64,000 nucleotides of DNA from Nicotiana tabacum. Its lineage: Eukaryota; Streptophyta; Magnoliopsida; Solanales; Solanaceae. Under the pieces are notes generated by a model. The model saw nothing but the letters and a program-made list of their open reading frames with translations. It was not told the DNA's origin and ran no database searches. Of the stretch, positions 1 through 11,504 are shown in pieces; the stretch's first letter is position 1; every line of letters begins with the position of its first letter. The stretch spans positions 62,499,653 to 62,563,652 of the forward strand of contig NC_134081.1 in NCBI RefSeq assembly GCF_000715075.1, in the 5' to 3' direction. The position numbers and the translations under genes are program-made.

Positions 1-2
1 TG

Positions 3-1369
3 GAATATGATTCGCCACCTCTGATACTTTCAGGTGAGAAAATTTGGGAGAGGGTCCAAAACTTTAGTAAAGTTACTGAGGCTCCACTTTCTAGATTCCC
101 CGGATATGGTGTTACTCATAATTAGACGAAACAGAGTATATTTTGGGAGTTGCCTTATTGGAAGGATAATCTTCTCCGACACAACCTTGATGTCATGAAT
201 ATTGAGAAGAATTATTTTGATAATTTGTTCAACACAATGATGGATGTTAAATGTAAGACAAAAGATAACCCCAAGGCTAGAATGGACTTACAAGAATATT
301 GCAGGTGACCTGAATTATACTTGCAGATAGCAAATAATGGTAAGGTGTTCAAGCCCAAAGCAAGTTACAAATACACTTTGGAGGAAAGACGACAAATTTG
401 TGATTGGGTTACGTAATTGAAGATGCCAGAGGGTTATGCGTCGAATCTAGGAAAAAAAGTAGATATGGAGGTAGGGAATTTGAGCCATTTGAAAAGTTAT
501 GACTGTCATGTTTTCATCGAGACCTTAGTGCCTATTGCATTTTGTGGTTTGCCTAAAAGAATTTGGAAACCCATCATAGAGATTAGTTTGTTTTTCAAAG
601 ACTTGTGTTCTACTACCTTAAGGGAAGAAAACCTACTTCGGATGGATCAGAGCATTCGTGTAACTTCTAGTAATATGGAAAAAATATTTCCATGTGGTTT
701 CTTTGATATGATGGAACACCTTCCAATCCACCTTGTACACGAGGCACAACTTGGAGGGCCTGTTCAATGCGGATAGATGTATCCCTTTGAGAGGTAATAT
801 TATAAGTTTGGTCTAATATTCTATTTTATTTGAATGTTCTAGGCTAACATGACATAATGTAGGACAATTGGCAAATGCAAACAATTTGTTAAGCAGAGGA
901 ATAGGATTGAAGGATTTATATGCGAAGCCTATCTTGCAAAGGAAACTGCACATTTTTGTTCTTATTATTTTGAGAGTAACGTGCCATGTTATAGGAATAG
1001 GCCCAATAGGCACACTGTCAAATGTGTGAATGATCCATTATATCCACCAATGTCCATATTCAATCAACCAGGCCGATGTTTTAAGGATGTTAGAAAGAGA
1101 AGTTTGAGTGATATGGAGTACAAGTCAGCTACAATTCATGTACTGCTAAATTGTCCCGAAGTTGTACCATTTCTTAAGTAAGTATTGATTTATTAGTTAT
1201 CAAAATGTAAAATTTACTGTGATTGCATATTGATGCAACTACTAAAAATAGTTGATGTGTCACAGTCACTTCGTGGGTCAATTTGGCCATGATGCTGTAT
1301 ATACGAGTTTTGATACATGGTTCAAACAGTTTGTAAGTTTATCCTGATAATGTTCTTCTAAAGTTCCCG

Positions 1370-1409
<40 letters not shown>

Positions 1410-2163
1410 GGTTATGCTAACTTATGAATTTGTTTTAACACTATGTAGGTAAATAATTCAAATAATGGTGTAAATCAATTTTTGAAAGATATATCTTGGG
1501 GACCTGGGCTTCAAATCACAACAATGTCTAAGAACGTAGTGAATGGTTATAAGTTTCACACAGAGGATTGCTCTAAAAATAAAAGTAGCAACAACAGCGG
1601 GGTGTGGGTTCAAGGTGGTGATGGCAACCAAGTTGGAGATATTGATTATTATGGCGTGGTCAAAGAAGTATTACAACTAGAATATACAGGTTGGCCATAT
1701 AAGAAATTGATACTCTTTAGATGCAAGTGGTTTGACCCAAATCCAACAAAGAGGTACAAGCGTACACCACCAATACAACATAATTGAGGTTAATCATACG
1801 AGGGAGTATGATCGTTATGATCCTTTCCTAATTGCACATAACGTTAGGCAAGTGTATTATGCTCCTTATCCATTAAGGCGAAATAAGTCCGATTGGTGGG
1901 TTGTAATCAAAACTAAGCCTGTAGGTATAGTGGAAGTCGAGAATGTGTTAGATGTTGCATATCAAAATGATATCTCCAGTGTTCATCAAATAGTGGACGA
2001 TCAATTAGAAAATGATTTGGAACATCCTGAACACATATTGGAAGAAGTTGATATAAATGAAGTAACAATTATAGAAAATGAGGACGAAGAATCAACTGAT
2101 GAAATTCAAACAAGTGATGACGAGGAATTCTCGGACGAGGAACAATACGTCGACGAGGATTAA
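3..2163 (+). pseudogene. TNP2-like CACTA transposase, C-terminal part (DUF4218 and DUF4216 regions)
   Basis: Read in frame from base 3, the sequence gives a transposase segment including FWELPYWKDNLLRHNLDVM, followed by the DUF4218-type segment at about 417-776 and 860-1180 (with HVLLNCPEVVPFL near the end). A short exon at about 1263-1336 (HFVGQFGHDAVYTSFDTWF) and a DUF4216-type segment at about 1450-2160 follow. An intron at about 1337-1448 holds a TA microsatellite. Breaks seen are a TAG at about 122 where a Trp is expected, a TGA at about 306 where an Arg is expected, and a one-base frameshift near 1745 between CKWFDPNPT and VHHQYNIIEVN. The C-terminus is very acidic (EDEE, SDDEE). The family cuts and pastes the element by recognising its ends. 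The N-terminal part is off the window. No intact protein could be made from this copy. Confidence 0.85.
1372..1408. repeat. (TA)n microsatellite in transposase intron
   Basis: About 18 TA dinucleotides in a row lie inside the intron between the last two exons of the TNP2-like gene. It is a simple repeat with no further signal. Confidence 0.95.
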
Positions 2164-2243
2164 AAAGTTGGGTTTTTAAAGCACTCTCGTTTTATAACTA
2201 GTTTCTTATATGTTTCAATCTAAATATGTATTATATTATGCAG

Positions 2244-3406
2244 ATGGCAGGCAAGGGTCAAGGTAACAATGACCCTACTAGTTTGCAGGCTCGAGAAAAG
2301 GCTAGGAAGGGAAAGATGAGGGTAGATAAAAATACTCCCTCTTTTCCATCCTCTTCAGAGATGCCCATGTCTTATCCTCCACCACACGGCTATACTGAGC
2401 TACCACAGCATCACGAGGCCTAACCTTCATCTTGACACCAGGTCTTCCATCACTGGTCCATAGGACTATATGTCCGACATACAGTCCAGCTTCCTCACAG
2501 CTACGTGGATCGCATTCCTACATATCACAACCACATGGATCGCATCCATCCATATCACAGCCACGCGGGTCACAACCATCAGGCTCCTAGCACACTGGGG
2601 TGCTATCAACATCGGGACAATAAAAAGAAGATTGGTAATTGCTTAAATTATTTTACTTTTCTAAGTATATCAATTCTATTTATTAACTAAATTAATTTAT
2701 TTTCAGGAAAAGAAGTATGAGCGTCAAATGAGCCATGATGAGCTATTCAAGGAGACACATATTTTAAAGAAGAAGAAAGAGGGGGATGGAGATAGGTGAA
2801 TCGAGGACCGGGCAGAGACTGCATATGTAATCTTTTAATTTTCTTTAAGGTCGCTACCAAAGTAACATGGAGGAATTCATGCGTAGTTAGCCAGCTGGTG
2901 AATCGGGAGAGCCTACCCAACCTTCAGACGAGGTTGCTGAATGAATATGGTTGGAGGCTGTTGGCGGTCCAAAATTGGGGAAGGTATACGGGCTTCCAGC
3001 GAACAAATTCCATCGCTATATGTGTGAAATGCAAGGAATAAGGACTTCCTCACATGGCGAGGAACTTAATAGGGAGAGCCTATCGGTTATGCGGGATATA
3101 GTGACAAAGCATACATCCGAGCTAGAAGCGGCCAAGGAAAGAGAAAGGCTTAGAGATGCTCAATTCCTTGGTATGAATGCTCAGATCAAAACTCTCCTTT
3201 TTACTGAAGCTTTTCCGTTGCCCCGGTCTCGTGAGTCATCGCAAGAGGCTCGACCTCCACATGATCGCTCCTCCCGTCCTCCTCGTGATCATTCCTCCCG
3301 TCCTCCTCGTGATCGTTCTTCCCGTCCTCCACAAGACCATTCTCTATACCAGCTTGCAGATGAAAGTTCATCAGACAGTGATGATGTTGTAGAAAATACC
3401 CCTTGA
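2244..3406 (+). pseudogene. Second CACTA gene, En/Spm plant transposase (Transposase_24-like)
   Basis: The segment starts at ATG 2244, just after a TTATGCAG that looks like a splice acceptor, with a Lys/Arg-rich stretch (AREKARKGKMR). Downstream, DELFKETHILKKKKEGDGD (about 2740-2790) and the stretch ending GLPANKFHRYM (about 2950-3020) match the En/Spm second-gene family. That family is thought to bind the subterminal repeats and assist the transposase. The C-terminus (3243-3345) carries an 8-residue repeat, roughly RPPRDHSS, from a 24-bp DNA repeat, then an acidic SSSDSDD tail ending at TGA 3404. A probable intron lies at about 2647-2704. A second possible intron near 2826-2848 would leave the frame shifted, and a TAG interrupts the frame at about 2889. 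I treat it as a broken copy. Confidence 0.72.
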
Positions 3407-3699
3407 CCAATACTTTGATATACTTTGAACTAGACTAATAAAACCAGTTTTGAATTCGATTGAACAATTTTGAACTTGTTGTAATTAGTTTTTGCTTCGT
3501 TTTGGATTGTGATGTTCAATTAATTAGATGTTTGGTTGTTATTGCTGGATATTTGGTTGGATTTGTGGTGAATTACGGGTTGTATGTGGTGAATTGGTCG
3601 TTATTAGATGTGAATTGTGGGTATTGGTATGTTGTTTTTATTTGGCAGGTGGTGTAGCTACCAAAAGAGGCATTTTCTGCAAAAAAACTTAAACCCTGA

Positions 3700-4252
3700 A
3701 AACCGACCAACCTTGGTCGGTAACTAATAAAAAAAAATTAATTGCACATTATCGACCAAAATTGGTTGGTTAATGTACAATGAATTCCCAGAAAATCAAC
3801 ATTACCGACCAAATTTGGTCGGTTTGCTACCTGCCCTGTCCAGTTTACCGACCAATTTTGGTCGGTATTTTTATATTTTAATTATTTATAAAAAAAATTA
3901 TTTTCCATTACCGACCAAAGTTGGTCGGTAATTTGAAATTTTAATTATTTATAAAATAAAATATATTTTTCAATACCGACCAAATTTGGTCGGTAGGCAA
4001 AATTAATATATTTAATACACCGACCAAGTTTGGTAGGTAAACTTAAATTATTAAAATAATATTCCAACCAATTTTGATCGGTATGTCAATTAAATTGTCA
4101 GATGGTCGTGTATAGCATACCGACCAATGTTGGTGGGTAATTTCCGACCAACTTTGGTCGGTATACCATTTTGACCTTCAAAATACCGTCCACACGTGAA
4201 TGGTCACGTTTTGGACGGTTATTGGCCATTACCGACCAACTTTGATCGGTTA
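3700..4252. repeat. CACTA subterminal palindromes, about 11 copies
   Basis: About eleven copies of a 20-bp near-perfect palindrome of the form ACCGACCAAATTTGGTCGGT occur at irregular spacing (around 3702, 3749, 3804, 3846, 3910, 3975, 4019, 4063, 4120, 4143 and 4230). The centre varies (AAATTT, CAACTT, AAGTTG) while the GACC/GGTC arms stay. In En/Spm elements such subterminal repeats bind the TNPA-type protein, and that role is inferred here. The array sits just inside the TAGTG end. Confidence 0.88.
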
Positions 4253-4299
4253 TTTTGGACGATTTTTTCCGGATTTCTAATAGTGAAAGTCTGTTCTAT

Positions 4300-5002
4300 G
4301 AGCCCATTTGGCCAAGCTGCCAAAATCTGCTTATTTTAAAAAGTACTTTTTTTATAAGTACTTTTTGCAACATTTGGTAAACAAATTGTGTTTGGCCAAT
4401 CTTTCTAAAAAGTACTTTTGAATGTCAAATTACCAAAAAGGATAGTACCAAGGTCTTATAATTATTTTGAAGAGAAAAATAAACTTAAATATTTATCATA
4501 ATAGACTTTTATTATTTTGTATTTTATTTAATTAAAATATAAAACATAAAGTAAACAAACATATTAAAGATTCAAATCAATTTTACATATATAGTTATAC
4601 CAAAACATATAATATTGTCTAGTATAACTACTTATTGTTACACGATAAATAATCAAAATACATCATTCAGAATGAATTAGAAGTCTATTCCTCGGGTGAC
4701 CTTCACCTCCTTTCCGCCTTCGTACGACTAGTCTTATTTTCTTTATTCCTTCCTCACAAATTATTATATACTGATAAAACACTATGAAATAATAAGTAAA
4801 ATCACTCATACATAATAATATTTTTCAACAATTTCATCTCTACTTCTATCACCCAACGCCTCCATATTAGTGGAAGACTTGCCTTGAATTTCGAAAAGAA
4901 TATCATAAGGCTCATCTCCTTCTTCAATCTCTGATGTAATGTCTTTATTAACATAATACTTGAATTCCTTATTGGTAGAAGAATATCACCAGATGAAATT
5001 AT
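4300..5002. mobile_element. TIR element, left part (Harbinger-like?), split by element A
   Basis: The left end reads GAGCCCATTTGGCCAAGCT. The reverse complement of 38204-38186 reads GAGCCTGTTTGGCCAAGAT, so the two form a terminal inverted repeat flanking element A. Both ends carry subterminal AAAAGTACTTTT motifs. The 3-bp flanks are TAT (4297-4299) and TAA (38205-38207), close to the TWA target of PIF/Harbinger elements but not identical. A short minus-strand reading frame at about 4800-5000 is unassigned. The left end lies only 14 bp from the CACTA end. The superfamily is not settled. Confidence 0.5.
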
Positions 5003-5757
5003 TGTCACGACCAAAAATCCCAACCTATCGTGATGGCGCCTATCTCGATACTAGGCAAGCTGACAATCTCAATAAACTACAATTTCTCTTAAGTTTGAAA
5101 ATATAATATTTAAATACAATACAAAATCTCACAAATACTGATACGAACACTCTCCCAAAACCTGGTGTGACTGAGTACATGAGCATCTAATATGGATACA
5201 AGTCAAAAGAAAACGGTCTATAATAGTCTAAGACCAAATACAGTAAACAAGGAGATAGGGAAGGAGAGACAAGGTCTGCGAAACACGACAGCTACCTCTG
5301 AATCTCCGAAAAATCAATTGTGCGAGAAATCCAACACATGCTATGTCCAGAAGCACCTGGACCAGCACACGAAGTGCAGGGTGTAGTATGAGTACAACCA
5401 ACTCAGCAAGTAATAATAATAAATAAGGATCTGAAGATAGTGACGAGCTACACAGTTATAGTTCATTTTCAGTAATTCCAACAGAGAATAGACATGCTTT
5501 CAAATCCATCAGTTTAAGTCAAATCAATTTATATAGTTCAAGTTCATGTAATCCGGATATAAAATCCTTCAGAGAATTTCACAATAATGACAAATAGCAA
5601 CTAAGTGCAACAACAAATGAAAAGCAAGTACAGACTCTCAGGGCAACAATCACTCCACTCGTCACAACAACTCAACCACTCGGCTCTCAGCCCTCAGCAC
5701 TCACACTCAATGGCTACCCGCGCTCACTGGGGGGTGTACAAACTCCGGAGGGGCTCC

Positions 5758-5856
5758 TACATCCCAAGCGCCATAATTTGTACGGATAACTCACGTGCTA
5801 TAATATCCTGCACGGACAATTCACGTGCCATAATATCCTTACCTCACCAACAGGCC
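5758..5856. repeat. Element A LTR tandem repeat with CACGTG boxes
   Basis: Two and a half copies of a unit of about 36 bp contain TCACGTGCTATAATATCC and TCACGTGCCATAATATCC. Each unit has a CACGTG palindrome (plant G-box) followed by an AT-rich ATAATAT. The matching stretch in the other LTR is at about 35095-35170. Whether these act in transcription of the element is inference. Confidence 0.75.
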
Positions 5857-6810
5857 CTCGGCCTTACTCAGTCCTCAACCTCTCTAGTCTCTGGGGCTCT
5901 CAGAAATCACAAAGATCAGCCCAAACAAAGATAACATAGTGTATCAACAAATATCCAGAAAGACTGAGGTATAATACGCAAGAAAAATCATGACTGAGTA
6001 CAAGACAGCAATTAGCAAATAATTCAACAAGTACGCGACCTCTGCGGGTCCCAACAATACTATAACATAGCCTAAGCATGATTTACAGTCAAATTTCTTC
6101 AACACATAGAGAGCATATAGCTAACAATAAATTATTCAACTATACAGTTTTCACGGGACGGACCAAGTCATAATCCCCTCGGTGCACGCCCACACGCCCG
6201 TCACCTAGCATGTGCGTCACCTCCAAAATAATCACATGACACAAAATTCCAGGGTTTCATAACCTCAGGACCAGATTTAAAACTATTACTTACCTCAAGC
6301 CATGAAATTCTTATTCTGCAATGCCCTTTCCTTGTGAATTGGCCTCCAAACGCCTCGAATCTAGCCATAAATAATTTATTTCAGTCAATAAAATTAATTG
6401 GAATTAATTCCATAAGAAAATGCTAATTTTTAATAAAAATCTGAAATTTAGCTCAAGATTCGCCTATGAGGCCCACGCCTCAGAACTTGACAAAAGTTAC
6501 AAAATCCGTAAGCTCATTCAACCATGAGTCTAACCATACCAATTTTATCAAAATCTGGCACAACTCAACCATCAAATCTTCAATTTAAACCAAGAGGGTT
6601 TTCAACTTTTCCAACTTAATTCACCAAATAAATGACAAAAACAACCATGGATTCGAGTAATTTGACCAATATTGAGTTAAGAACACTTACCTCATTGTTT
6701 TCCTTGAAAAACTCCCAAAAATTGCCTTTTCCCGAGCTCCAATACGTCAAAAACAGAAAATTCGATGAAGTCCCATTATCAGAACTTAAACTCTCTGCCC
6801 AGGCATTTGC

Positions 6811-7165
6811 TCTACGCGATTGCGAACATTCCCACGCGATCACGAAGAACAATGTTCCATCGCCCAGATTTAACTCTACGCGATCGCGGACTTTCCCACG
6901 TGATCACGATGCACAACATCATAGACCTACGCGATCGCGGACCTAACCACGTGATCGCAAAGCACAAACGCGTTATTTCCATTTCTGCCCCATTTCCTCT
7001 ACGTGAACGCGACCTTCTTCACGCGTTCGCGAAGTACAAAATATCACTACCTCAAATTAACCCTACGCGATCGTAGATATCCCCACGCGATCGCGTAGAA
7101 AAAAACCTCCACTGACCAACTAAACCTATGCGATCGCAGACACATTCACGCGATCGCGTAGAAGG
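6811..7165. repeat. CGCG palindrome array, element A left LTR
   Basis: About a dozen degenerate CGCGATCGCG, CGCGTTCGCG and TTCGCGAAG motifs are separated by 8-20 bp of unrelated sequence. Several carry CG to TG or CA changes (for example CGTGATCGCG), as expected for methylated CpG. The array is far richer in G+C than the flanking LTR. Confidence 0.9.
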
Positions 7166-7870
7166 AAAACAGCATCAGATATCAGAAAATTCCAGCAGTT
7201 GTTCAAGTCCAAATGTTTTTGATCCGTTAACCATCCAAAACTCACCCGAGCCCCTCGGGACCTCAACCAAATATACCAACAAGTCCTAAAAAATCATACG
7301 AACTTAGTCGAACAATCAAATCGCCTCAAACAACGCTAAAACCATGAATTACACGCCAATTCAAGCCTAATGAACTTTGAAATTTCTAATTTCTACAAAT
7401 GACTCCGGAACCTATCAAATCACGTCCGATTGACCTCAAATTTTGCACACACGTCATAAATCACATAACGGAGGTATTCCAATTTTCAGAATTGGATTTC
7501 AAACCCGATAGCAAAAAGTCAACCCCTTGGTCAAACTTCCCAAAAATTAAACTTTTGGCATTTCAAGCCTAATTCCACTACGGACCTCCAAATAATTTTT
7601 CGAACAAGCTCCTAAGCCTAAAATTACCATACAGAGCTATTGGAATCATTAAAATTCAAATATGAGGTCGTTTACACATAAATCCACATCCGGTCAATTT
7701 TTCTAACTTAAATTTTAAATTATGAGACTAAGTGTCTCATTTCACTCTAAATTCCTTCCGGACCCGAACCAACTAACCCGATAAGTCATAAATCAATTGT
7801 AAGGCATCAATTGAGAAGTAAATAAGGAAAACGGGATTATAATACTCAAAACGACCAGCTGGCTGGGTCG

Positions 7871-9331
7871 TTATATTCTCCCTCTCTTAAACAAATGTTC
7901 GTCCTCGAACGGGTTTAGAACAATACATGGAGTCTCAAATAAGTGTGGATATTTTCTCCGCATCTCCTGCTCCATCTCCCAAGTAGCTTCTCCGGCTAGC
8001 TGACCTCTCTACTGTACCTTCACTGATGCTATGTTCTTTGATCTCAGCTTTCGAACCTGCCGGTCTAAAATAGCCACCGGCTCTACATCATAAGTCAAAT
8101 TATCGTTCAGCCGTACTGTACTGAAATCCAAAATATTAGACGGATCCTCGACATACTTTCGGAGCATGGATACATGGAACACTGGATGAACACCTGATAG
8201 ACTAGGTGGCAAAGCAAGTTCATAAGCCACCTCTCCAATTTTTTTAAGTATCTCAAAAGGCCAAATATACCGAGGGCTCAACTTGCCTTTCTTCCCGAAC
8301 CTCAACACACCCTTCATGGGTGAAATCTTCAGCAGAACCTTCTCCCTAACCATGTAAGTAACATCACGGACCTTCCTATCAGCATAACTCTTCTGTCTAG
8401 ACTGCGCCGTGCGAAGCCGTTCCTGAATCACTTTGACCTTCTCTAAAGCATCCCGAACCAAGTCAGTACCCAATATTCTAAACTCACCCGGCTCAAACCA
8501 TCCCACGGGAGACCGACACCGTCTCCCATATAAAGCTTTATATGGAGCCATCTGAATGCTTGACTGGTAGCTATTATTGTAAGCAAACTCCGCGAGTGGC
8601 AGAAATTGATCCCAAGAACCCCAAAAATCGATGACACAAGCGCGTAGCATATCCTCCAATATCTGAATAGTGCGCTCGGACTGTCTGTCCTTCTGAGGGT
8701 GAAATGTTGTACTCAACTGAACCTGTGTGCCCAATTCTCATTGCACTACTCTCCAAAATTGTGATGTAAACTGCGTGCCCCAATCTGAAATGATGGACAC
8801 TGGCACACCATGTAAGCGAACAATCTCGCAAATATAAATCCCAGCCAACCACTCCGAAGAATAATTAGTACCAACTGGAATAAAATGCGCAGAATTGGTC
8901 AATCGATCTACTATCACCCAAATAACATCAAACTTTCTCAAAGTCCGTGGGAGCCCAACTACGAAGTCCATGGTAATATGCTCCCACTTCCACTCTGGAA
9001 TTTCAAGTCTATGAAGCAATCCTACCGGCCTATGATGATCATACTTTACCTGTTGACAATTTAGACACCGAGCTACAAACCCAACTATATCTTTCTTCAT
9101 TCGCCTCCACCAATAGTGCTGCCTCAAATCCTGATACCTCTTTGCGGCGCCTGGATGAATAGAGTACCGCGAACTGTGAGCTTCCTGGAGAATCAGCTCA
9201 CGCAAACCATCTACATTAGGCACACATAGCTTGCCCTGCATTCATAATACACTGTTATTTCCAATAGTGACTTCTTTGGCATCACCGTGCCGAACCGTGT
9301 CCTTAAGGACAAACAGATGTGGATCATAAGA
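7871..9331 (-). pseudogene. Element A integrase and chromodomain-like tail
   Basis: The minus strand encodes the HHCC zinc region (EAHSSRYSIHPGA with CLNCQQ, about 9080-9200) and the integrase core with MDFVVGLP and IISDWGTQFTSQFW. The core ends with the Glu of QSERTIQILEDML, and the tail contains FHVSMLRKY and PVAILDRQVRKL. Integrase inserts the cDNA, and the chromodomain-like tail of this lineage is thought to steer insertion. Breaks include a frame change between 8734 and 8738, a stop at about 8009 just before RGQLAGEATWE, and Trp in place of the usual Arg in SDRGTQF. The frame then continues to a TAA at 7871-7873, two codons past the LTR edge. Confidence 0.9.
7876..7888 (-). other. Polypurine tract, element A
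   Basis: On the minus strand AAGAGAGGGAGAA lies directly against the left LTR, the position expected for the plus-strand DNA primer. It is also the coding sequence for the last residues of pol. Confidence 0.82.
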
Positions 9332-11504
9332 CTAGCGCTCTCTGATGCGATCATATAAAGAAGACCGAGAAACCACACAGACCAAAACTCGATTCGGCTC
9401 GGAAACATCCAATCTAACAAATTGGTTGGCCAAGGCCTGAACATCCAAGGCTAAAGGCCTCTCTGCTACCGATAAGTATGCTAAGCTGCCCAAACTCTCC
9501 GCCTTACGACTCAAGGCATTGGCCACCACATTGGCCTTTCCGGGATGATAGAGAATGGTAATGTCATATTCCTTAAGCAACTCTAACCACCTCCGCTGCC
9601 GCAAATTAAGATCCTTCTATTTAAACAAATATTGTAGACTGTGATGGTCGGTATATACCTCACATTGGACACCGTACAAGTAATGCCGCCAAATATTTAA
9701 GGTATGAACAATAACTGCTAACTCAAGATTGTGGACTGGATAATTCTTCTCATGTATCTTTAACTGTCTGGACGCATAGGCAATTACCCTACCGTCTTGC
9801 ATCAACACTGCGCCGAGACCAATAAGCGATGCGTCACAATACATAGTATAAGACTCTGAACCTGTAGGCAACACCAATACTTGAGCTATAGTCAAAGCTA
9901 TTTTGAGCTTCTCTTCACACTCATCCGACCACCTGAACGGAGCACCTTTCTGGGTCAATTTAGTCATAGGCGATGCAATAGATGAGAATCCCTCTACTAA
10001 ACGACGATAATAACCAGCCAAGCCGAGAAAACTCTAAATCTCAATGACTGAAGATGGTCTGGGCCAACTCTGAACTGCCTCTATTTTCTTCGGATCCACC
10101 TTAGTTCCTTCACTGGACAATATATGTCCCAAAAATGCCACCGAACTAAGCCAAAACTCACACTTAGAGAATTTGGCATAAAGTCTCTCTTCTCTCAGCC
10201 TCTGTAATACAATGCCCAAGTGTTGTGCATGCTCCTCCTGGCTACATGAGTACACAAGAATATCATCAATAAATACTACGACAAATAAATCAAGATATGG
10301 CTGGAACACACTATTCATCAAATGCATAAATGCTGCTGGGGCATTAGTTAGCCCAAAAGACATCACAAGAAATTCGTAGTGGCCATAACGAGTTTTGAAT
10401 GTCGCCTTTAGAATATCCGAATCCCAAATTTTCAACTGGTGATACCCAGATCTCAAATCAATTTTGGAAAACACCCTCGCTCCCTGAAGCTGGTCAAATA
10501 AGTCATCAATACGCGACAAAGGATATTTATTCTTGATTGTCACTTTGTTCAACTTCCTATAATCAATGCACATCCGCATAGTACCATCTATCTTTTTCAC
10601 AGACAGAACCGGTGCACCCTAAGGTGACACACTAGGCCTAATAAACCCTTTTTGCATTGAGTTCCTGAAGTTTCTCTTTTAATTATTTTAACTCAGCCGG
10701 TGCTATATGATACGGAGGAATAGAAATGGGCTAAGTGCCCTGCACCAAGTCAACACCAAAATCAATATCCCTGTCGGGTGGCATCTGCAGGAAATACATC
10801 CAGAAAGTCTCGCACGACCGGTACTGAATCAATAATAGGAGTATCAGCATCAACATCTCTCACAAAGGCCAAATATGATAGACATACCTTTACAACCATA
10901 CGTTGGGCCTTCAAATAAGAAATTACCCTTCTAGGAACAAAATTTAGAGAACCTCACCATTCAACCTTTGGCAACCCCGGCATCGTCAACGTCACGATTT
11001 TTGCATGGCAGTCCAAAATAGCATGACATGGAGACAGCCAATCCATACCCATGGTTACATCGGAATTAACCATACCGAGTAATAAAAGATCAACTCTAGT
11101 CTCCAGTTCCCCAATACTTACCACACACGACCGATACACATGGTCCACAGTAATAATATCATCCACCGGTGTAGATACACAAACAGATGAGACTAAGGAC
11201 TCACAGGGAATATCCAGATAATGAGCAAAATACGATGATACATATCAATAAGTGGAACCAGGGTCAAATAATATAGAAGCCTCCCTGTGGCACATTGAAA
11301 CAATACATATGATCACTGCATCTGAGGCAACAACATCTGGCCTGGCAGGAAAAGCATAGAATCGGGCCTGACCGACACCTGACCGGCCTCCCCCTCTTGT
11401 GGGACCCCTAGCTTCTTGATCCCCACCCCGAGCTGGCTGGGCGGGTGGTGTCACTGCTGGTGCTGGTGCCGTTGGTCGAGAACTCTGTTGTAGAGCCCCA
11501 CTCA
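9332..11504 (-). pseudogene. Element A protease, reverse transcriptase and RNase H
   Basis: The protease active-site stretch LFDPGSTY lies at about 11248-11275 and is followed at once by a stop. A continuing protease segment spans 10954-11166 (LLLLGMVNSDVTMGMDWLS). RT spans about 10034-10700 with [13 protein letters not shown] and the catalytic FIDDILVYS at 10262-10273. RNase H spans 9617-10021, with YCDAS, LELAVIV and YTDHHSL, and continues to ALSRK at 9332-9604. Separate frames joined by stops, such as a TAG before SFLGL, show a dead copy. RT catalytic residues are still present. Confidence 0.92.

Larger units (their letters stand above)
1..4285 (+). mobile_element. CACTA (En/Spm) DNA transposon, 3' part
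   Basis: Two decayed transposon genes in the same direction are followed by about 600 bp of subterminal palindromes and a terminus ending TTTCTAATAGTG. This is the reverse complement of the CACTATTAG-type end that defines CACTA elements. The element boundary is TAGTG at 4281-4285, and the 3-bp target duplication expected after it would be AAA. The left end lies outside the window, so the duplication cannot be confirmed. Stops and frameshifts in both genes make this copy non-autonomous. Confidence 0.88.
5003..7875 (-). repeat. Element A 3' LTR (left copy)
   Basis: This copy is 2873 bp and starts TGTCACGACC, the inverted counterpart of the element's U5 end. It ends GTCGTTATA where the other copy has ATCGTTACA. 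It holds, left to right on the + strand, the U5 hairpin, a shared block with the GTGCAG stem (5361-5411), a short G-box repeat (5758-5856) and the CGCG palindrome array (6811-7165). Its first 400 bp match the right copy at roughly nine bases in ten by eye. Confidence 0.92.

Noticed and set aside
2796..3041. 81-residue frame overlapping the second CACTA gene
   Set aside because: It lies in another frame of the recognised En/Spm gene segment.
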